From CAYRLW01 sp964425215 (GTDB lineage Bacteria > Spirochaetota > Spirochaetia > Treponematales > Breznakiellaceae): 6,882 nt of DNA. Where the stretch lies: NCBI GenBank assembly GCA_964425215.1, contig CAYRLW010000089.1, positions 1 through 6,882 of the forward strand, given 5' to 3'. The notes under the pieces were generated by a model, which was given only the letters and a program-made list of their open reading frames with translations, was not told the origin of the DNA and searched no databases. Shown in pieces: positions 1-6,770 of this stretch. Numbering within the stretch: position 1 is the first letter of the stretch; every line of letters starts with the position of its first letter. Made by a program: the position numbers and the translations under genes.

Positions 1-17
1 GTTGGAGGTACTTATGA
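1..17 (+). CDS. Possible 3' end of an upstream gene (last codons only)
   Basis: Reading from base 3, the codons TGG AGG TAC TTA are followed by TGA at 15-17. This stop overlaps the ATG at 14-16 as ATGA, the usual four-base overlap of co-translated genes. It suggests that the window opens on the tail of an upstream gene ending in Trp-Arg-Tyr-Leu. Only four codons are visible, so nothing can be said about the product, and the overlap could be chance. Confidence 0.35.
4..8 (+). promoter_or_regulatory. Ribosome binding site that decides the start of the first complete gene
   Basis: GGAGG lies five bases before the ATG at 14. A TTG at 2 is in the same frame but lies upstream of this site and would have no binding site of its own inside the window, so the ATG at 14 is preferred. 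Confidence 0.75.
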
Positions 18-388
18 GCATATCAACCTATTTGGGCACCGCGCCCCTGTTCGAGATCGTAAGATCCTCAGGGGGACCACCTAAGGACTCCCTTCCGTTT
101 ACCGGGTATCCCCGTCAACATCCCTTTGAAAAGGATAAACTTATTCTCGTGTTTGACCCCTTAGGTGATAGCCCTACGATTTTAGAGTTTAAGCTCAACG
201 ATATACTGTATGTGGAAGACCTTCCCTCCGCGGTTACCGAAACGGGAGAGGGTATGCGGTTAGTCAAAATTTACGTAAAACGGGGCGCCTACGGGGTTAT
301 CCACGAACCCTTCGAAGTACAAGATCCCCTGCGGTTCATCAACGTTTCTAAAGAAATGAGGGACCGGCTTTTTAAGGGACTACGATAG
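14..388 (+). CDS. Uncharacterised 124-residue protein upstream of the radical SAM gene
   Basis: I do not recognise a named family with certainty. The protein has 124 residues, with no cysteine, no signal peptide and no membrane segment, so it is probably soluble and cytoplasmic. Charged stretches and short hydrophobic strands (around residues 41-50 and 55-67) look like a small beta-rich domain. A Ser-Gly-Gly-Pro-Pro motif lies near residues 19-23, and a Gly-Ala-Tyr-Gly-Val-Ile-His-Glu-Pro-Phe stretch near 91-100. The start is ATG 14, with GGAGG five bases upstream and an ATGA overlap with the preceding frame. The stop TAG at 386-388 directly abuts the ATG of the radical SAM gene, so the two are very likely co-transcribed and translationally linked. 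It resembles conserved hypothetical proteins of treponemes, but this is an impression rather than a search result. No function is proposed. Confidence 0.85.
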   Translation: MSISTYLGTAPLFEIVRSSGGPPKDSLPFTGYPRQHPFEKDKLILVFDPLGDSPTILEFKLNDILYVEDLPSAVTETGEGMRLVKIYVKRGAYGVIHEPFEVQDPLRFINVSKEMRDRLFKGLR

Positions 389-1332
389 ATGAAAATTCCG
401 GAAGCCCTGTTCTTTCATACCGAAGGGGGAACTTCGGTGGTCCATTGCGATCTTTGTCCCCACCGTTGCGGTATTAGGGACGGGGCGTTCGGTCTTTGTA
501 GGGTTCGAAAAAACGAAGGAGGAAAGCTTACCCTCCCCTATTTTGGGCGGGTTTCCTCCGTGTCCATGGATCCGATCGAAAAAAAGCCCCTATACCACTA
601 CCGTCCGGGGACTGAAATTCTCTCGGTGGGTTTTGTAGGATGCAATTTCCGCTGTCCCTTCTGCCAAAATTGGGAAATCTCTCAAACAACCGAGGTGCCC
701 CTGCGGGAACTGCCTCCGGAAAAACTTATCCTGGAGGCCCAGCGGCGAGGCTCCTCTGCCATCGCGTTTACCTATTCGGAAAGTCTGGTCCATATAGAGT
801 ACCTGCTTGAGGCCATGGCCCTTTCCCATCAGGTAGGAATAGCCAACGTACTGGTTACCAACGGGGGCGTCCTCCATGAGCCCGCCCAAAGGGTTCTGGC
901 CCTAACCGACGCGGCGAACGTGGACATTAAAGCCTTTTCTGCCCAAACGTACCGCCATACCCTGGGTGGGGATCTGCAAACCGTGTTGGATTTTGTGGAA
1001 CGCTCTTACCATCAGGGGGTTCACGTGGAAATCACTACCCTGGTGGTTCCGGGGCTCAACGACAACGATGGGGAGATAAACGCCCTCATCGATTTTATCG
1101 CCCACCTATCCCCCGCTATTCCTTGGCACCTCAGCGCGTACAGACCGGCGTACCGCTACGACGCCCCGCCAACCTCGGTATCCAGCTTAAAACACCTGGA
1201 GTCCCTTGCTCAAAATAGACTCCAGTACGTGTACATTGGCAACGTGGCGGGGGAAGGAAACCTGACCCTTTGCCCCGATTGCGGCGCTCCCCTGGTCCTC
1301 CGACACGGGTACCGGATCGATACGTCCGGCTT
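389..1332 (+). CDS. amrS: AmmeMemoRadiSam system radical SAM enzyme, 3' end lost in assembly gap
   Basis: This is a radical S-adenosylmethionine enzyme of the AmmeMemoRadiSam group, related to pyruvate formate-lyase activating enzymes. The [4Fe-4S] binding motif Cys-x3-Cys-x2-Cys is at C85, C89 and C92 (CNFRCPFC). An N-terminal cysteine cluster (C20, C23, C27, C37) and a C-terminal Cys-x2-Cys (C295, C298) are typical of the family and probably bind metal. Other family blocks are Thr-Tyr-Ser-Glu near 128-131, Val-Thr-Asn-Gly-Gly near 156-160, Val-Asp-Ile-Lys near 178-181 and the WHLSAYRPAYR stretch near 247-257. Start ATG 389 has AAGGGA nine bases upstream. About 314 codons are visible; the last part, expected to carry a second Cys pair completing the C-terminal ribbon, lies in the N gap. 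The reading frame after the gap (1433-1540) does not look like this family and belongs to the opposite-strand gene. The substrate of this enzyme group is not established; its usual partners AMMECR1 and Memo are not visible here. Confidence 0.9.
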
Positions 1333-1432
1333 NNNNNNNNNNNNNNNNNNNNNNNNNNNNNNNNNNNNNNNNNNNNNNNNNNNNNNNNNNNNNNNNNNNN
1401 NNNNNNNNNNNNNNNNNNNNNNNNNNNNNNNN
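1333..1432. other. Assembly gap of exactly 100 N
   Basis: Bases 1333-1432 are all N. A run of exactly 100 is the common placeholder for a gap of unknown length, so the true distance between the flanking sequences cannot be read from this window. The gap cuts the 3' ends of two convergent genes: the radical SAM gene on the left and the zinc ribbon membrane protein on the right. Confidence 0.99.
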
Positions 1433-1717
1433 AACCGCCACCACAGCGGCCACCGTCACCACGATCACCCAGGGGGGAAGTTTTTCCACACCCCCAAGGG
1501 GGTTCTTGCCACCCCTGTCCCCGCCCCGTTCCTGGCTTGAGGGGGCCGAGTAGCCGCATACGGGACACCCGGAGGAGAATAGGGAAGCGGGGCCCGAAAA
1601 ACCGCAGGCGGGGCAATGGACATCCGAAAAAACCCTCCCGCAGTGGGGGCAACGGGAGGCGTTCAGGGGTACCTCTTTGCCGCAGGATTCGCAAAAAAAG
1701 CGAGGTTTTCCTCCCAT
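1433..1717 (-). CDS. Double zinc ribbon protein with membrane segment, 3' end lost in gap
   Basis: The visible 95 residues hold two Cys4 zinc ribbons. The first uses C9, C12, C23 and C26 (CESC, CPHC), the second C35, C38, C51 and C54 (CPAC, CPVC). A Gly/Arg/Lys-rich linker (about 58-80) leads to a hydrophobic stretch starting at about residue 81 (PPWVIVVTVAAVVAV), which reads as the beginning of a transmembrane helix and runs into the gap. This is the layout of zinc-ribbon-domain membrane proteins with a cytoplasmic N-terminus; no specific function is known to me. The start ATG at 1717-1715 shares one base with the TGA of the upstream 188-residue gene (TGATG); a GTG one codon earlier (1720) is the alternative and gives a four-base GTGA overlap. 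A T7 run codes for Phe-Phe at residues 7-8 and the first base of C9. The rest of the protein cannot be described. Confidence 0.8.
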
Positions 1718-2283
1718 CACGTTTTCCCATGAAGGATATAGGAAGAAATCACCGATTCCTGGACCAGAGCTTCGGCAAATAGCAGGGAAGCCCTATCCAC
1801 CGTGTCGCTAAGTAGGGGGGTACTGCCGCGCCCGTCCAAACGCCGGTACCGCTTACCATCACCCTCGGGTAGGGCAATCCGTATCGGTTCCCCATCAGCG
1901 ACCGCGAGGGATAACAGGGTATCCCGGGCGTATCGAAACTCCAGCAGGGCCCTGGGAAAGGAGAGGGAACCGGAAATGGCGATACTTTTAGGGAGCGCTT
2001 CGGCTATCCCCAGAGAAACCAGGGTGGTCTGGAGGGCGAAGGTCTGGGGATATAAAAAAACGCACTGAAGAACCCGGCTTTGCTGGAAAGGCAAAACCCT
2101 TTGTGGGGGTCCAAACAGGGCGTATAAAAAGGCAAAATATTCTTTATAAAGCCCCCTATCCGGGGGTAAGGATACAAAGGAAGAAACACCCACGGGAGGA
2201 CCCCAAGGGGAATTCTTAAGGTATGAGGACAACCGTAGAAAGACTGGGTCGTAAAAGAGGAAATACCGTAACGGGCTTTCCAC
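1717..2283 (-). CDS. Uncharacterised 188-residue protein in the ileS-fmdB gene cluster
   Basis: I do not recognise a family. The 188-residue product has a single cysteine (C74), no signal peptide and no clear membrane helix, although the first half is rich in aromatic and hydrophobic residues (Phe, Tyr, Leu). It ends in a more polar C-terminal half with a basic KRYRR stretch near residue 143. The apparent start is GTG at 2283-2281, only nine bases after the fmdB stop, with no good Shine-Dalgarno sequence in front. Translation may therefore depend on reinitiation after fmdB. It lies in the same frame as fmdB, separated by TAG and three sense codons. Its TGA overlaps the start of the zinc ribbon membrane gene, so the three small genes look like one transcriptional unit. 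The uninterrupted length and the tidy overlap with its neighbour support a real gene; the opposite-strand reading frames here look like shadows. Confidence 0.78.
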   Translation of the reverse strand: MESPLRYFLFYDPVFLRLSSYLKNSPWGPPVGVSSFVSLPPDRGLYKEYFAFLYALFGPPQRVLPFQQSRVLQCVFLYPQTFALQTTLVSLGIAEALPKSIAISGSLSFPRALLEFRYARDTLLSLAVADGEPIRIALPEGDGKRYRRLDGRGSTPLLSDTVDRASLLFAEALVQESVISSYILHGKT

Positions 2284-2292
2284 GGCTCTAAA

Positions 2293-2595
2293 CTAGCCGA
2301 CGGCCTTTTCAGCGGGAGCGGGAGCGGGAGCCGCAGAAGGTGTACTTTCAGCCTTACCGGACTCTGGTTTACCCTTCTTTTTATCCGAAGCGACGGAGCT
2401 GGAGGAAGATTTATTCCCTCCCTTATCGGTTACATAAAAACCGGAACCCTTAAAAATGATTCCCGAGCCACCGTTAATAATTCGACGTAAGGACTTTCCG
2501 CATTCGGGACAGGTAGTTAAAGGCGGGTCACTCATGCTTTGAAAGGCATCAAAAACATAACCGCAGGACTTACATTCGTATTCGTAGGTGGGCAT
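2293..2595 (-). CDS. FmdB family zinc ribbon protein
   Basis: This small protein opens with the family signature MPTYEYECKSCGYVFDAFQ and carries one Cys4 zinc ribbon formed by C8, C11, C29 and C32 (CKSC, CPEC). After the Gly-Ser-Gly-rich stretch (about 43-54, GGSGIIFKGSGFYVTD) comes a low-complexity tail of about 40 residues: a serine run, a Lys-rich part and an Ala-Pro repeat. The FmdB name comes from a putative regulator of formamidase expression in Methylophilus; the general role of these proteins is not well defined. At 100 residues the length is normal for the family. The start ATG 2595 has GAGGA (2604-2608) eight bases upstream. It is preceded by a 56-base spacer after the lipoprotein gene and followed nine bases later by the 188-residue gene in the same frame. 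Confidence 0.93.
   Translation of the reverse strand: MPTYEYECKSCGYVFDAFQSMSDPPLTTCPECGKSLRRIINGGSGIIFKGSGFYVTDKGGNKSSSSSVASDKKKGKPESGKAESTPSAAPAPAPAEKAVG
2311..2328. repeat. Hexamer tandem repeat AGCGGG x3 in the fmdB tail
   Basis: Three exact copies of AGCGGG stand in a row, followed by a near copy. On the coding (-) strand they encode the Pro-Ala repeats near the FmdB C-terminus. The unit is six bases, so gain or loss of a copy would keep the frame and only change tail length. Confidence 0.7.
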
Positions 2596-2603
2596 GAAGT
2601 TAA

Positions 2604-2608
2604 TCCTC
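2604..2608 (-). promoter_or_regulatory. Ribosome binding site of the fmdB-type gene
   Basis: GAGGA on the - strand lies eight bases before the ATG at 2595, a normal spacing. It shows that this gene has its own translation signal rather than depending on the lipoprotein gene upstream. Confidence 0.65.
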
Positions 2609-2633
2609 GCTGAATATATTTTAAAGGATTTTT

Positions 2634-2652
2634 AAGGGTCCTAAGAACCCTT
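2634..2652 (-). terminator. Hairpin at the lipoprotein stop codon; weak or partial terminator candidate
   Basis: In - strand RNA, AAGGGUUC and GGACCCUU form an 8-bp stem (one G-U pair) around a UUA loop. The stem begins on the last base of the lipoprotein stop codon TAA. The + strand version has an A-C mismatch, so the structure fits RNA made in the - direction. There is no U run after it (AAAAAUCC follows), so it is not a classic intrinsic terminator. It could instead be a stability or processing hairpin between the lipoprotein and fmdB parts of the transcript. Confidence 0.35.
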
Positions 2653-3548
2653 TAATGGTCCAAATATACTAAAAGGGACTTAAAAAGTAAAGCCAAATCC
2701 CCATCCTTTAAGGGAGAGGAACTAATTACCACGTCCGTATTCTCCACCACCGGGGGATTCGTGAAAAGGATGGCTAGCCAGGGATTTTCCCCATCCCCTT
2801 GGTTGAGCATTACGCGCCGGCCGATTGAAAGCAAGGCTCCCACCGAACGGGCTTGGCTTACCGAAGGGGTTTGCAGGCGCAGTACCACGGTGGTTCCCTT
2901 TCCATCCGCCGTGGAGTACAGGGCAAAGAGAAGTCGGTCTATGGGGATGCGGATCGGCGCAAAGGAGAGAAACCGATTCCACTGGGATGAATCATCGGAC
3001 CAGGCGGCCAGCAGGGCACCCCGGGACATTCGGTCAAAGCCATCGGGAATATGATTTCCGGAGCCCTGGATAATGGGGTCCCCATCGGAAAGTGAAACCC
3101 AGCGAGGTGACAGGTAAAGAGAAACCTTTTTATCCTCCGAACGCCAATAGGAAAGTCCGGAGACGGACTTTTTTGATTTCCAATTCCTGTCCCAACAGAG
3201 AGAAAAATTCATCCGTACGGAGGGGTAATCCCCCTGGGCTAAAATCAGGTAGGATCGATCCGTTTGCTTTGGGTACAGGGCGCCGACGACGGAGCTTGTC
3301 CTATTGATAAGGGCTTGAAAGTCCGACGAACGGAGGTCCTTCGTCAGGGAAACGTTTTCCGACAACACGGCGCTCACCAGGGGACGGATCTTGTGCGGGT
3401 CCGCGAAGAAATAGACCCGCCCCCCTCCTTCCAGCCGTTCCAGGGGAGAACCGCTTCCCGGTCCCACGGTTTCGCTGACCGAAGCGCAGGAGCCGAGAAA
3501 CAACGCCAGAGGCAGGGGAAGAAGCGCCAGGAACCGAAAAATTCGCAT
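2652..3548 (-). CDS. Predicted lipoprotein of unknown function, downstream of ileS
   Basis: The 298-residue product starts with a short basic region (R2, R5), a hydrophobic core rich in Leu and Pro (about 6-18) and Leu-Gly-Ser-Cys at 18-21. This reads as a signal peptidase II site with C21 as the lipidated residue. Gly-Ser before the Cys departs slightly from the textbook lipobox, but spirochaetes tolerate such variants. The mature part begins with a Ser/Gly/Pro-rich linker (about 22-44), followed by a mixed alpha/beta region with several beta-type stretches (45-50, 143-153, 219-226). A second Cys is at 118. I recognise no domain. It would be anchored in a membrane on the periplasmic side or exposed outside. 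The ATG at 3548 is seven bases after the ileS stop with only a weak AAGCGG in front, so translation is probably coupled to ileS. There is no obvious functional link to tRNA charging. Confidence 0.85.
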   Translation of the reverse strand: MRIFRFLALLPLPLALFLGSCASVSETVGPGSGSPLERLEGGGRVYFFADPHKIRPLVSAVLSENVSLTKDLRSSDFQALINRTSSVVGALYPKQTDRSYLILAQGDYPSVRMNFSLCWDRNWKSKKSVSGLSYWRSEDKKVSLYLSPRWVSLSDGDPIIQGSGNHIPDGFDRMSRGALLAAWSDDSSQWNRFLSFAPIRIPIDRLLFALYSTADGKGTTVVLRLQTPSVSQARSVGALLSIGRRVMLNQGDGENPWLAILFTNPPVVENTDVVISSSPLKDGDLALLFKSLLVYLDH

Positions 3549-3555
3549 CCGCTTT

Positions 3556-6500
3556 CTAAGCCTTAGCCAAGGCCACGGACCAAGAATCGTCCCCCGCCTC
3601 TACGCTGAACATTCCATCCACCCGTTCCCATAGGATAGAGACCGCTAGGGTTTCGGAAGCGATATAATCGTTAAAGGTTTCCCAGGCTTTTTTTAACCGG
3701 GGAGAACCGTAGAGACGAAGAACAATCCGATCGGTGACAGCCAGGCCCGATTCTTTGCGAAGATTCTGCACGCTTCGAACCAGATCCCGCACATCTCCCT
3801 CCATTGAAAGCTCCTCCGTCACCTCCGTATCCAAACCTACGGTCAAGGTCCCTTCGTTAAGGACCTTTAAGTTTGCCTTTTCGATCCGCCGAACTTCTAC
3901 TTTTTCGGCGGTCAAATCCACCGAACGGCCCGCCACATCGATGGAAAGCACCGCCCCATCTAAAAGGCCCTGGATTTCCTGTTGACTGAGGCTTTCTATC
4001 CTTTCCGCGGCGGACTTCATATCCTTTCCCAGTTCCTTACCCAGGACCCGGAAATTCGCCTTGGCCTGGTATTCTACCAAATCTTCCTCGTTATCCCGGA
4101 AAATCACGGTTTTAACGTTCAATTCTTCCCGGATAATTTCTTCCATTTCCAGGAGGACCTTTTTTTCTTCCGGAGATCGGGTAACCAACTCTACGGTTTT
4201 TAGGGGCTGACGGACCTTAATGTTCTGTTGGTACCGGAGCGACCGGCCCATGGAAACCGCCCGTTGAACCACGGACATTTTAAACTCCAAATCCCTATCC
4301 CGAAAGGCTTCCTGAACTTGGGGGAAATCGGCCAGGTGAACCGAAAGACTATCCGATTCGGACCGGAGGTTCTGCCAAATCGCTTCGGTGGTAAAGGGCA
4401 TAAAGGGCGCCGCCACAAGGGTCAGGGTCTTTAGCACGCTGTACAGGGTTCCGTAGGCCTCCGCCTTATCCGAATCGTTTTCGCTTCTCCAGAAGCGGCG
4501 GCGGGAACGACGGATGTACCAATTGTTCAATAGGTCGATAAATTCCACGATGGGGTCGATGGCCCGGGACATGTCGTAGGCGTCCAGGGCTTGGCTAACC
4601 TTTTCAATCAGGGTTTCGGATACCGAAAGGATCCACCTATCCAGGGGGTTGGACGGATTTTCGGGCCGCCCCTGGGCAACAAATTGATCGATGTTCGCGT
4701 AGGTCACGAAAAAGCTGTAGGAATTCCACAGGGGTATGAGGATGCTTTTAAGCACGTCCCGCACCCCATCATCGGAATACCGAAGATCGTCCGCCTTGAC
4801 CACCGCGGAGTGCATTAAAAAAAGCCGTAGAGCGTCGGCGCCAAAGTTATTAACCACCTCCATGGGGTCCGTGTAGTTTCTCAGGCTTTTGGACATTTTT
4901 TTCCCGTCCGAAGCCAAAACCAAACCGCTGACGATGCAGTTTTTAAAAGCCGGCTTATCAAAAAGCGCCGCCGCAAGGATCGTGAGGGTATAAAACCAGC
5001 CCCGGGTCTGATCGAGCCCTTCGTTGATAAAATCCGCGGGAAAGTGGGATTCGAAAAATTCCTTATTCTCAAAGGGATAGTGGTTTTGCGCGTAGGGCAT
5101 GGCCCCAGACTCGAACCAACAGTCCAAAACTTCGGGGATCCTATGCATGGTTCCCCCGCATTCGCAGGGGATGGTTATCTGATCCACAAAGTGTTTATGC
5201 AGATCCGTAACCTCCACCCCCGAAAGGTCCTTCAATTCCTTGCGGCTCCCGACGCAGATGGTTTTGCCGCAATCGGGGCATTTCCAAATCGGCAAGGGGT
5301 TACCCCAGTACCGGTTCCGGCTGATGGCCCAATCCCGGGCCCCCTCCAGCCATTTGCCAAAACGGCCGTCCTTGATATGGTCCGGGACCCAATGAATTTG
5401 CTGATTGGCGTCCAACATGGCCTGCTTGATTTTGGTCACATCCACGAACCAGGACCCTATGGCCCGGTAAATCAGGGGGCTGGAACACCGCCAGCAGTGG
5501 GGGTACGCGTGGAGGATCTGATCCCGTTTGACCAGTTTGCCCTCCGCTTTAAGCCTATCCATGATAGCCTTGTCCGCGTCCTTAACGAACAGACCCTTGT
5601 AATCCCCCACCTCTTCGGTAAATCGGCACTCTGCGTCCACGGGACAAATCGTGGGGACCCCCGTACCCTTTAGAACCCGTTGGTCGTCCTCACCGAACCC
5701 CGGGGCGGTATGAACTATGCCCGTACCGTCTTCGGTGGAAACAAAATCTCCCGGGTAGGTTCGGAAGGCGTTTTGGGCTGCCGCTTCCTTAAAATAAGGG
5801 AACAGGGGTTCGTAGGTAAGACCCAAGAGGTCCCGTCCCTTTTTCCGCCACAGGACGTGGTAATCTTCGCTCTTTTTATAATAGGCATCCAGGCGGGCCT
5901 CCGCTAAAATATACCGTTCCGCCCCATCGACCACGAGCACGTAATCAATGTCCGGGCCCATCGTTAAGGCCAGGTTGGACGGCAGTGTCCAAGGGGTGGT
6001 GGTCCAGGCTAAAAGATACGTGGCCCCATCAGCTAGGGTCTTTAAATCCCCCTGTTGGAAAGCGGGGCTCCCCTCCACGGTACCGGTTACTTTAAACTTT
6101 ATGGTAATGGCCGGGTCGTGAACGTCCTTATACCCCCCCAGGTTCAACTCGTGGTTGGAAAGGACCGTGGAACAACGGGGACAGTAGGGAAGGATATAGT
6201 GGCCCTCGTACAAAAGGCCCTTTTCCCAGAGGGCCTTCATGACCCACCAGATGGATTCCATGTAGTCGGGGTCCATGGTCTTATAATCGTTGTCAAAATC
6301 CACCCAACGGCCCAGCCTGGTTACGATGCTCCTCCATTCGTTCACGTACCGTAACACGGAAGAACGGCAGGCTTCGTTAAACTCGGCGATACCGAATTTT
6401 TCTATATCGGTCTTGGAATTCAATCCCAATTCCTTTTCTATCAGGTTTTCCACCGGAAGGCCGTGACAATCCCACCCGAAACGCCGCTCTACTTTTTTAC

Positions 6501-6726
6501 CCTTCATGGTTTGGTAGCGGGGAATGATATCCTTTATGGTTCCAGGCACAAAATGTCCAAAGTGAGGAAGTCCTGTGGCAAACGGAGGACCATCGTAAAA
6601 GACAAATTCCTCCGCACCCTCCCGTTGGGTTATGGATTTTTTAAAAATATCGTTCTCTTCCCAAAATTTTAAAACCTCTTCTTCCATTTTGGGGAATTCA
6701 ACCTTCGAGTCCACTGGTTTATACAC
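3556..6726 (-). CDS. ileS: Isoleucyl-tRNA synthetase, eukaryote-like (type 2) form
   Basis: This class I synthetase charges tRNA-Ile with isoleucine in the cytoplasm. Numbered from the longest frame (ATG 6741, 1061 residues), the HIGH signature is HFGH at 60-63 and KMSKS is at 615-619. The Rossmann block GWDCHGLPVE is at 89-98. The CP1 editing domain, which clears mischarged valine, carries WTTTPWTLPSN at 246-256 and the HTAPGFGEDD block at 344-353. WAISRNRYWG (471-480) and LDQTRGWFY (576-584) are further family blocks. Cysteine pairs at 187/190, 416/419, 488/491 and 526/528 may bind zinc. The long C-terminal region (about 700-1061) is the anticodon-binding part; it lacks the C-terminal zinc finger of the E. 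coli-type enzyme (about 940 residues). Length and motifs place it in the type 2 group found in eukaryotes and some bacteria, including spirochaetes. I chose GTG 6726 (1056 residues) because GGAGG lies six bases in front; ATG 6741 and ATG 6732 are alternatives. The gene is intact. Confidence 0.97.
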   Translation of the reverse strand: MYKPVDSKVEFPKMEEEVLKFWEENDIFKKSITQREGAEEFVFYDGPPFATGLPHFGHFVPGTIKDIIPRYQTMKGKKVERRFGWDCHGLPVENLIEKELGLNSKTDIEKFGIAEFNEACRSSVLRYVNEWRSIVTRLGRWVDFDNDYKTMDPDYMESIWWVMKALWEKGLLYEGHYILPYCPRCSTVLSNHELNLGGYKDVHDPAITIKFKVTGTVEGSPAFQQGDLKTLADGATYLLAWTTTPWTLPSNLALTMGPDIDYVLVVDGAERYILAEARLDAYYKKSEDYHVLWRKKGRDLLGLTYEPLFPYFKEAAAQNAFRTYPGDFVSTEDGTGIVHTAPGFGEDDQRVLKGTGVPTICPVDAECRFTEEVGDYKGLFVKDADKAIMDRLKAEGKLVKRDQILHAYPHCWRCSSPLIYRAIGSWFVDVTKIKQAMLDANQQIHWVPDHIKDGRFGKWLEGARDWAISRNRYWGNPLPIWKCPDCGKTICVGSRKELKDLSGVEVTDLHKHFVDQITIPCECGGTMHRIPEVLDCWFESGAMPYAQNHYPFENKEFFESHFPADFINEGLDQTRGWFYTLTILAAALFDKPAFKNCIVSGLVLASDGKKMSKSLRNYTDPMEVVNNFGADALRLFLMHSAVVKADDLRYSDDGVRDVLKSILIPLWNSYSFFVTYANIDQFVAQGRPENPSNPLDRWILSVSETLIEKVSQALDAYDMSRAIDPIVEFIDLLNNWYIRRSRRRFWRSENDSDKAEAYGTLYSVLKTLTLVAAPFMPFTTEAIWQNLRSESDSLSVHLADFPQVQEAFRDRDLEFKMSVVQRAVSMGRSLRYQQNIKVRQPLKTVELVTRSPEEKKVLLEMEEIIREELNVKTVIFRDNEEDLVEYQAKANFRVLGKELGKDMKSAAERIESLSQQEIQGLLDGAVLSIDVAGRSVDLTAEKVEVRRIEKANLKVLNEGTLTVGLDTEVTEELSMEGDVRDLVRSVQNLRKESGLAVTDRIVLRLYGSPRLKKAWETFNDYIASETLAVSILWERVDGMFSVEAGDDSWSVALAKA

Positions 6727-6732
6727 GTTCAT

Positions 6733-6737
6733 CCTCC
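6733..6737 (-). promoter_or_regulatory. Shine-Dalgarno sequence that points to a GTG start for ileS
   Basis: GGAGG on the - strand is six bases before GTG (6726-6724), an ideal distance. It directly abuts the in-frame ATG at 6732 and lies inside the coding region if ATG 6741 were used, and the latter has no binding site of its own. The product would then begin Met-Tyr-Lys-Pro-Val-Asp, which resembles the N-terminus of related enzymes as I remember them. Confidence 0.6.
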
Positions 6738-6770
6738 GCATTGATCAATCGGGCCACAGTATGCCATATT

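Noticed and set aside
1433..1540. Apparent C-terminal continuation of the radical SAM protein after the gap, rich in His (residues after the N run)
   Set aside because: It is the antisense reading of the zinc ribbon membrane gene. It does not resemble the family C-terminus, and the frame across a gap of unknown length has no meaning.
1693..1699. A7/T7 run at the start of the zinc ribbon gene as a phase-variation tract
   Set aside because: Seven bases is short for phase variation and similar runs occur inside ileS (for example around 3688 and 4160). The downstream frame is intact.
1131..1730. Long - strand frame crossing the N run, starting at ATG 1730
   Set aside because: The N run keeps it open artificially. 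Its Arg/Pro/Gly/Leu-rich composition is typical of a shadow frame, while the neighbouring frame from 1717 has eight properly spaced zinc-ribbon cysteines.
2596..2651. Separate promoter for the fmdB-type gene
   Set aside because: TATATT at 2613-2618 (- strand) resembles a -10 box, but the -35 position overlaps the hairpin and does not match TTGACA, so I did not call it as a feature.
5044..5673. 209-codon + strand frame inside ileS
   Set aside because: It is fully antisense to a well-conserved part of ileS, has no convincing ribosome binding site, and its composition follows from the ileS codons.
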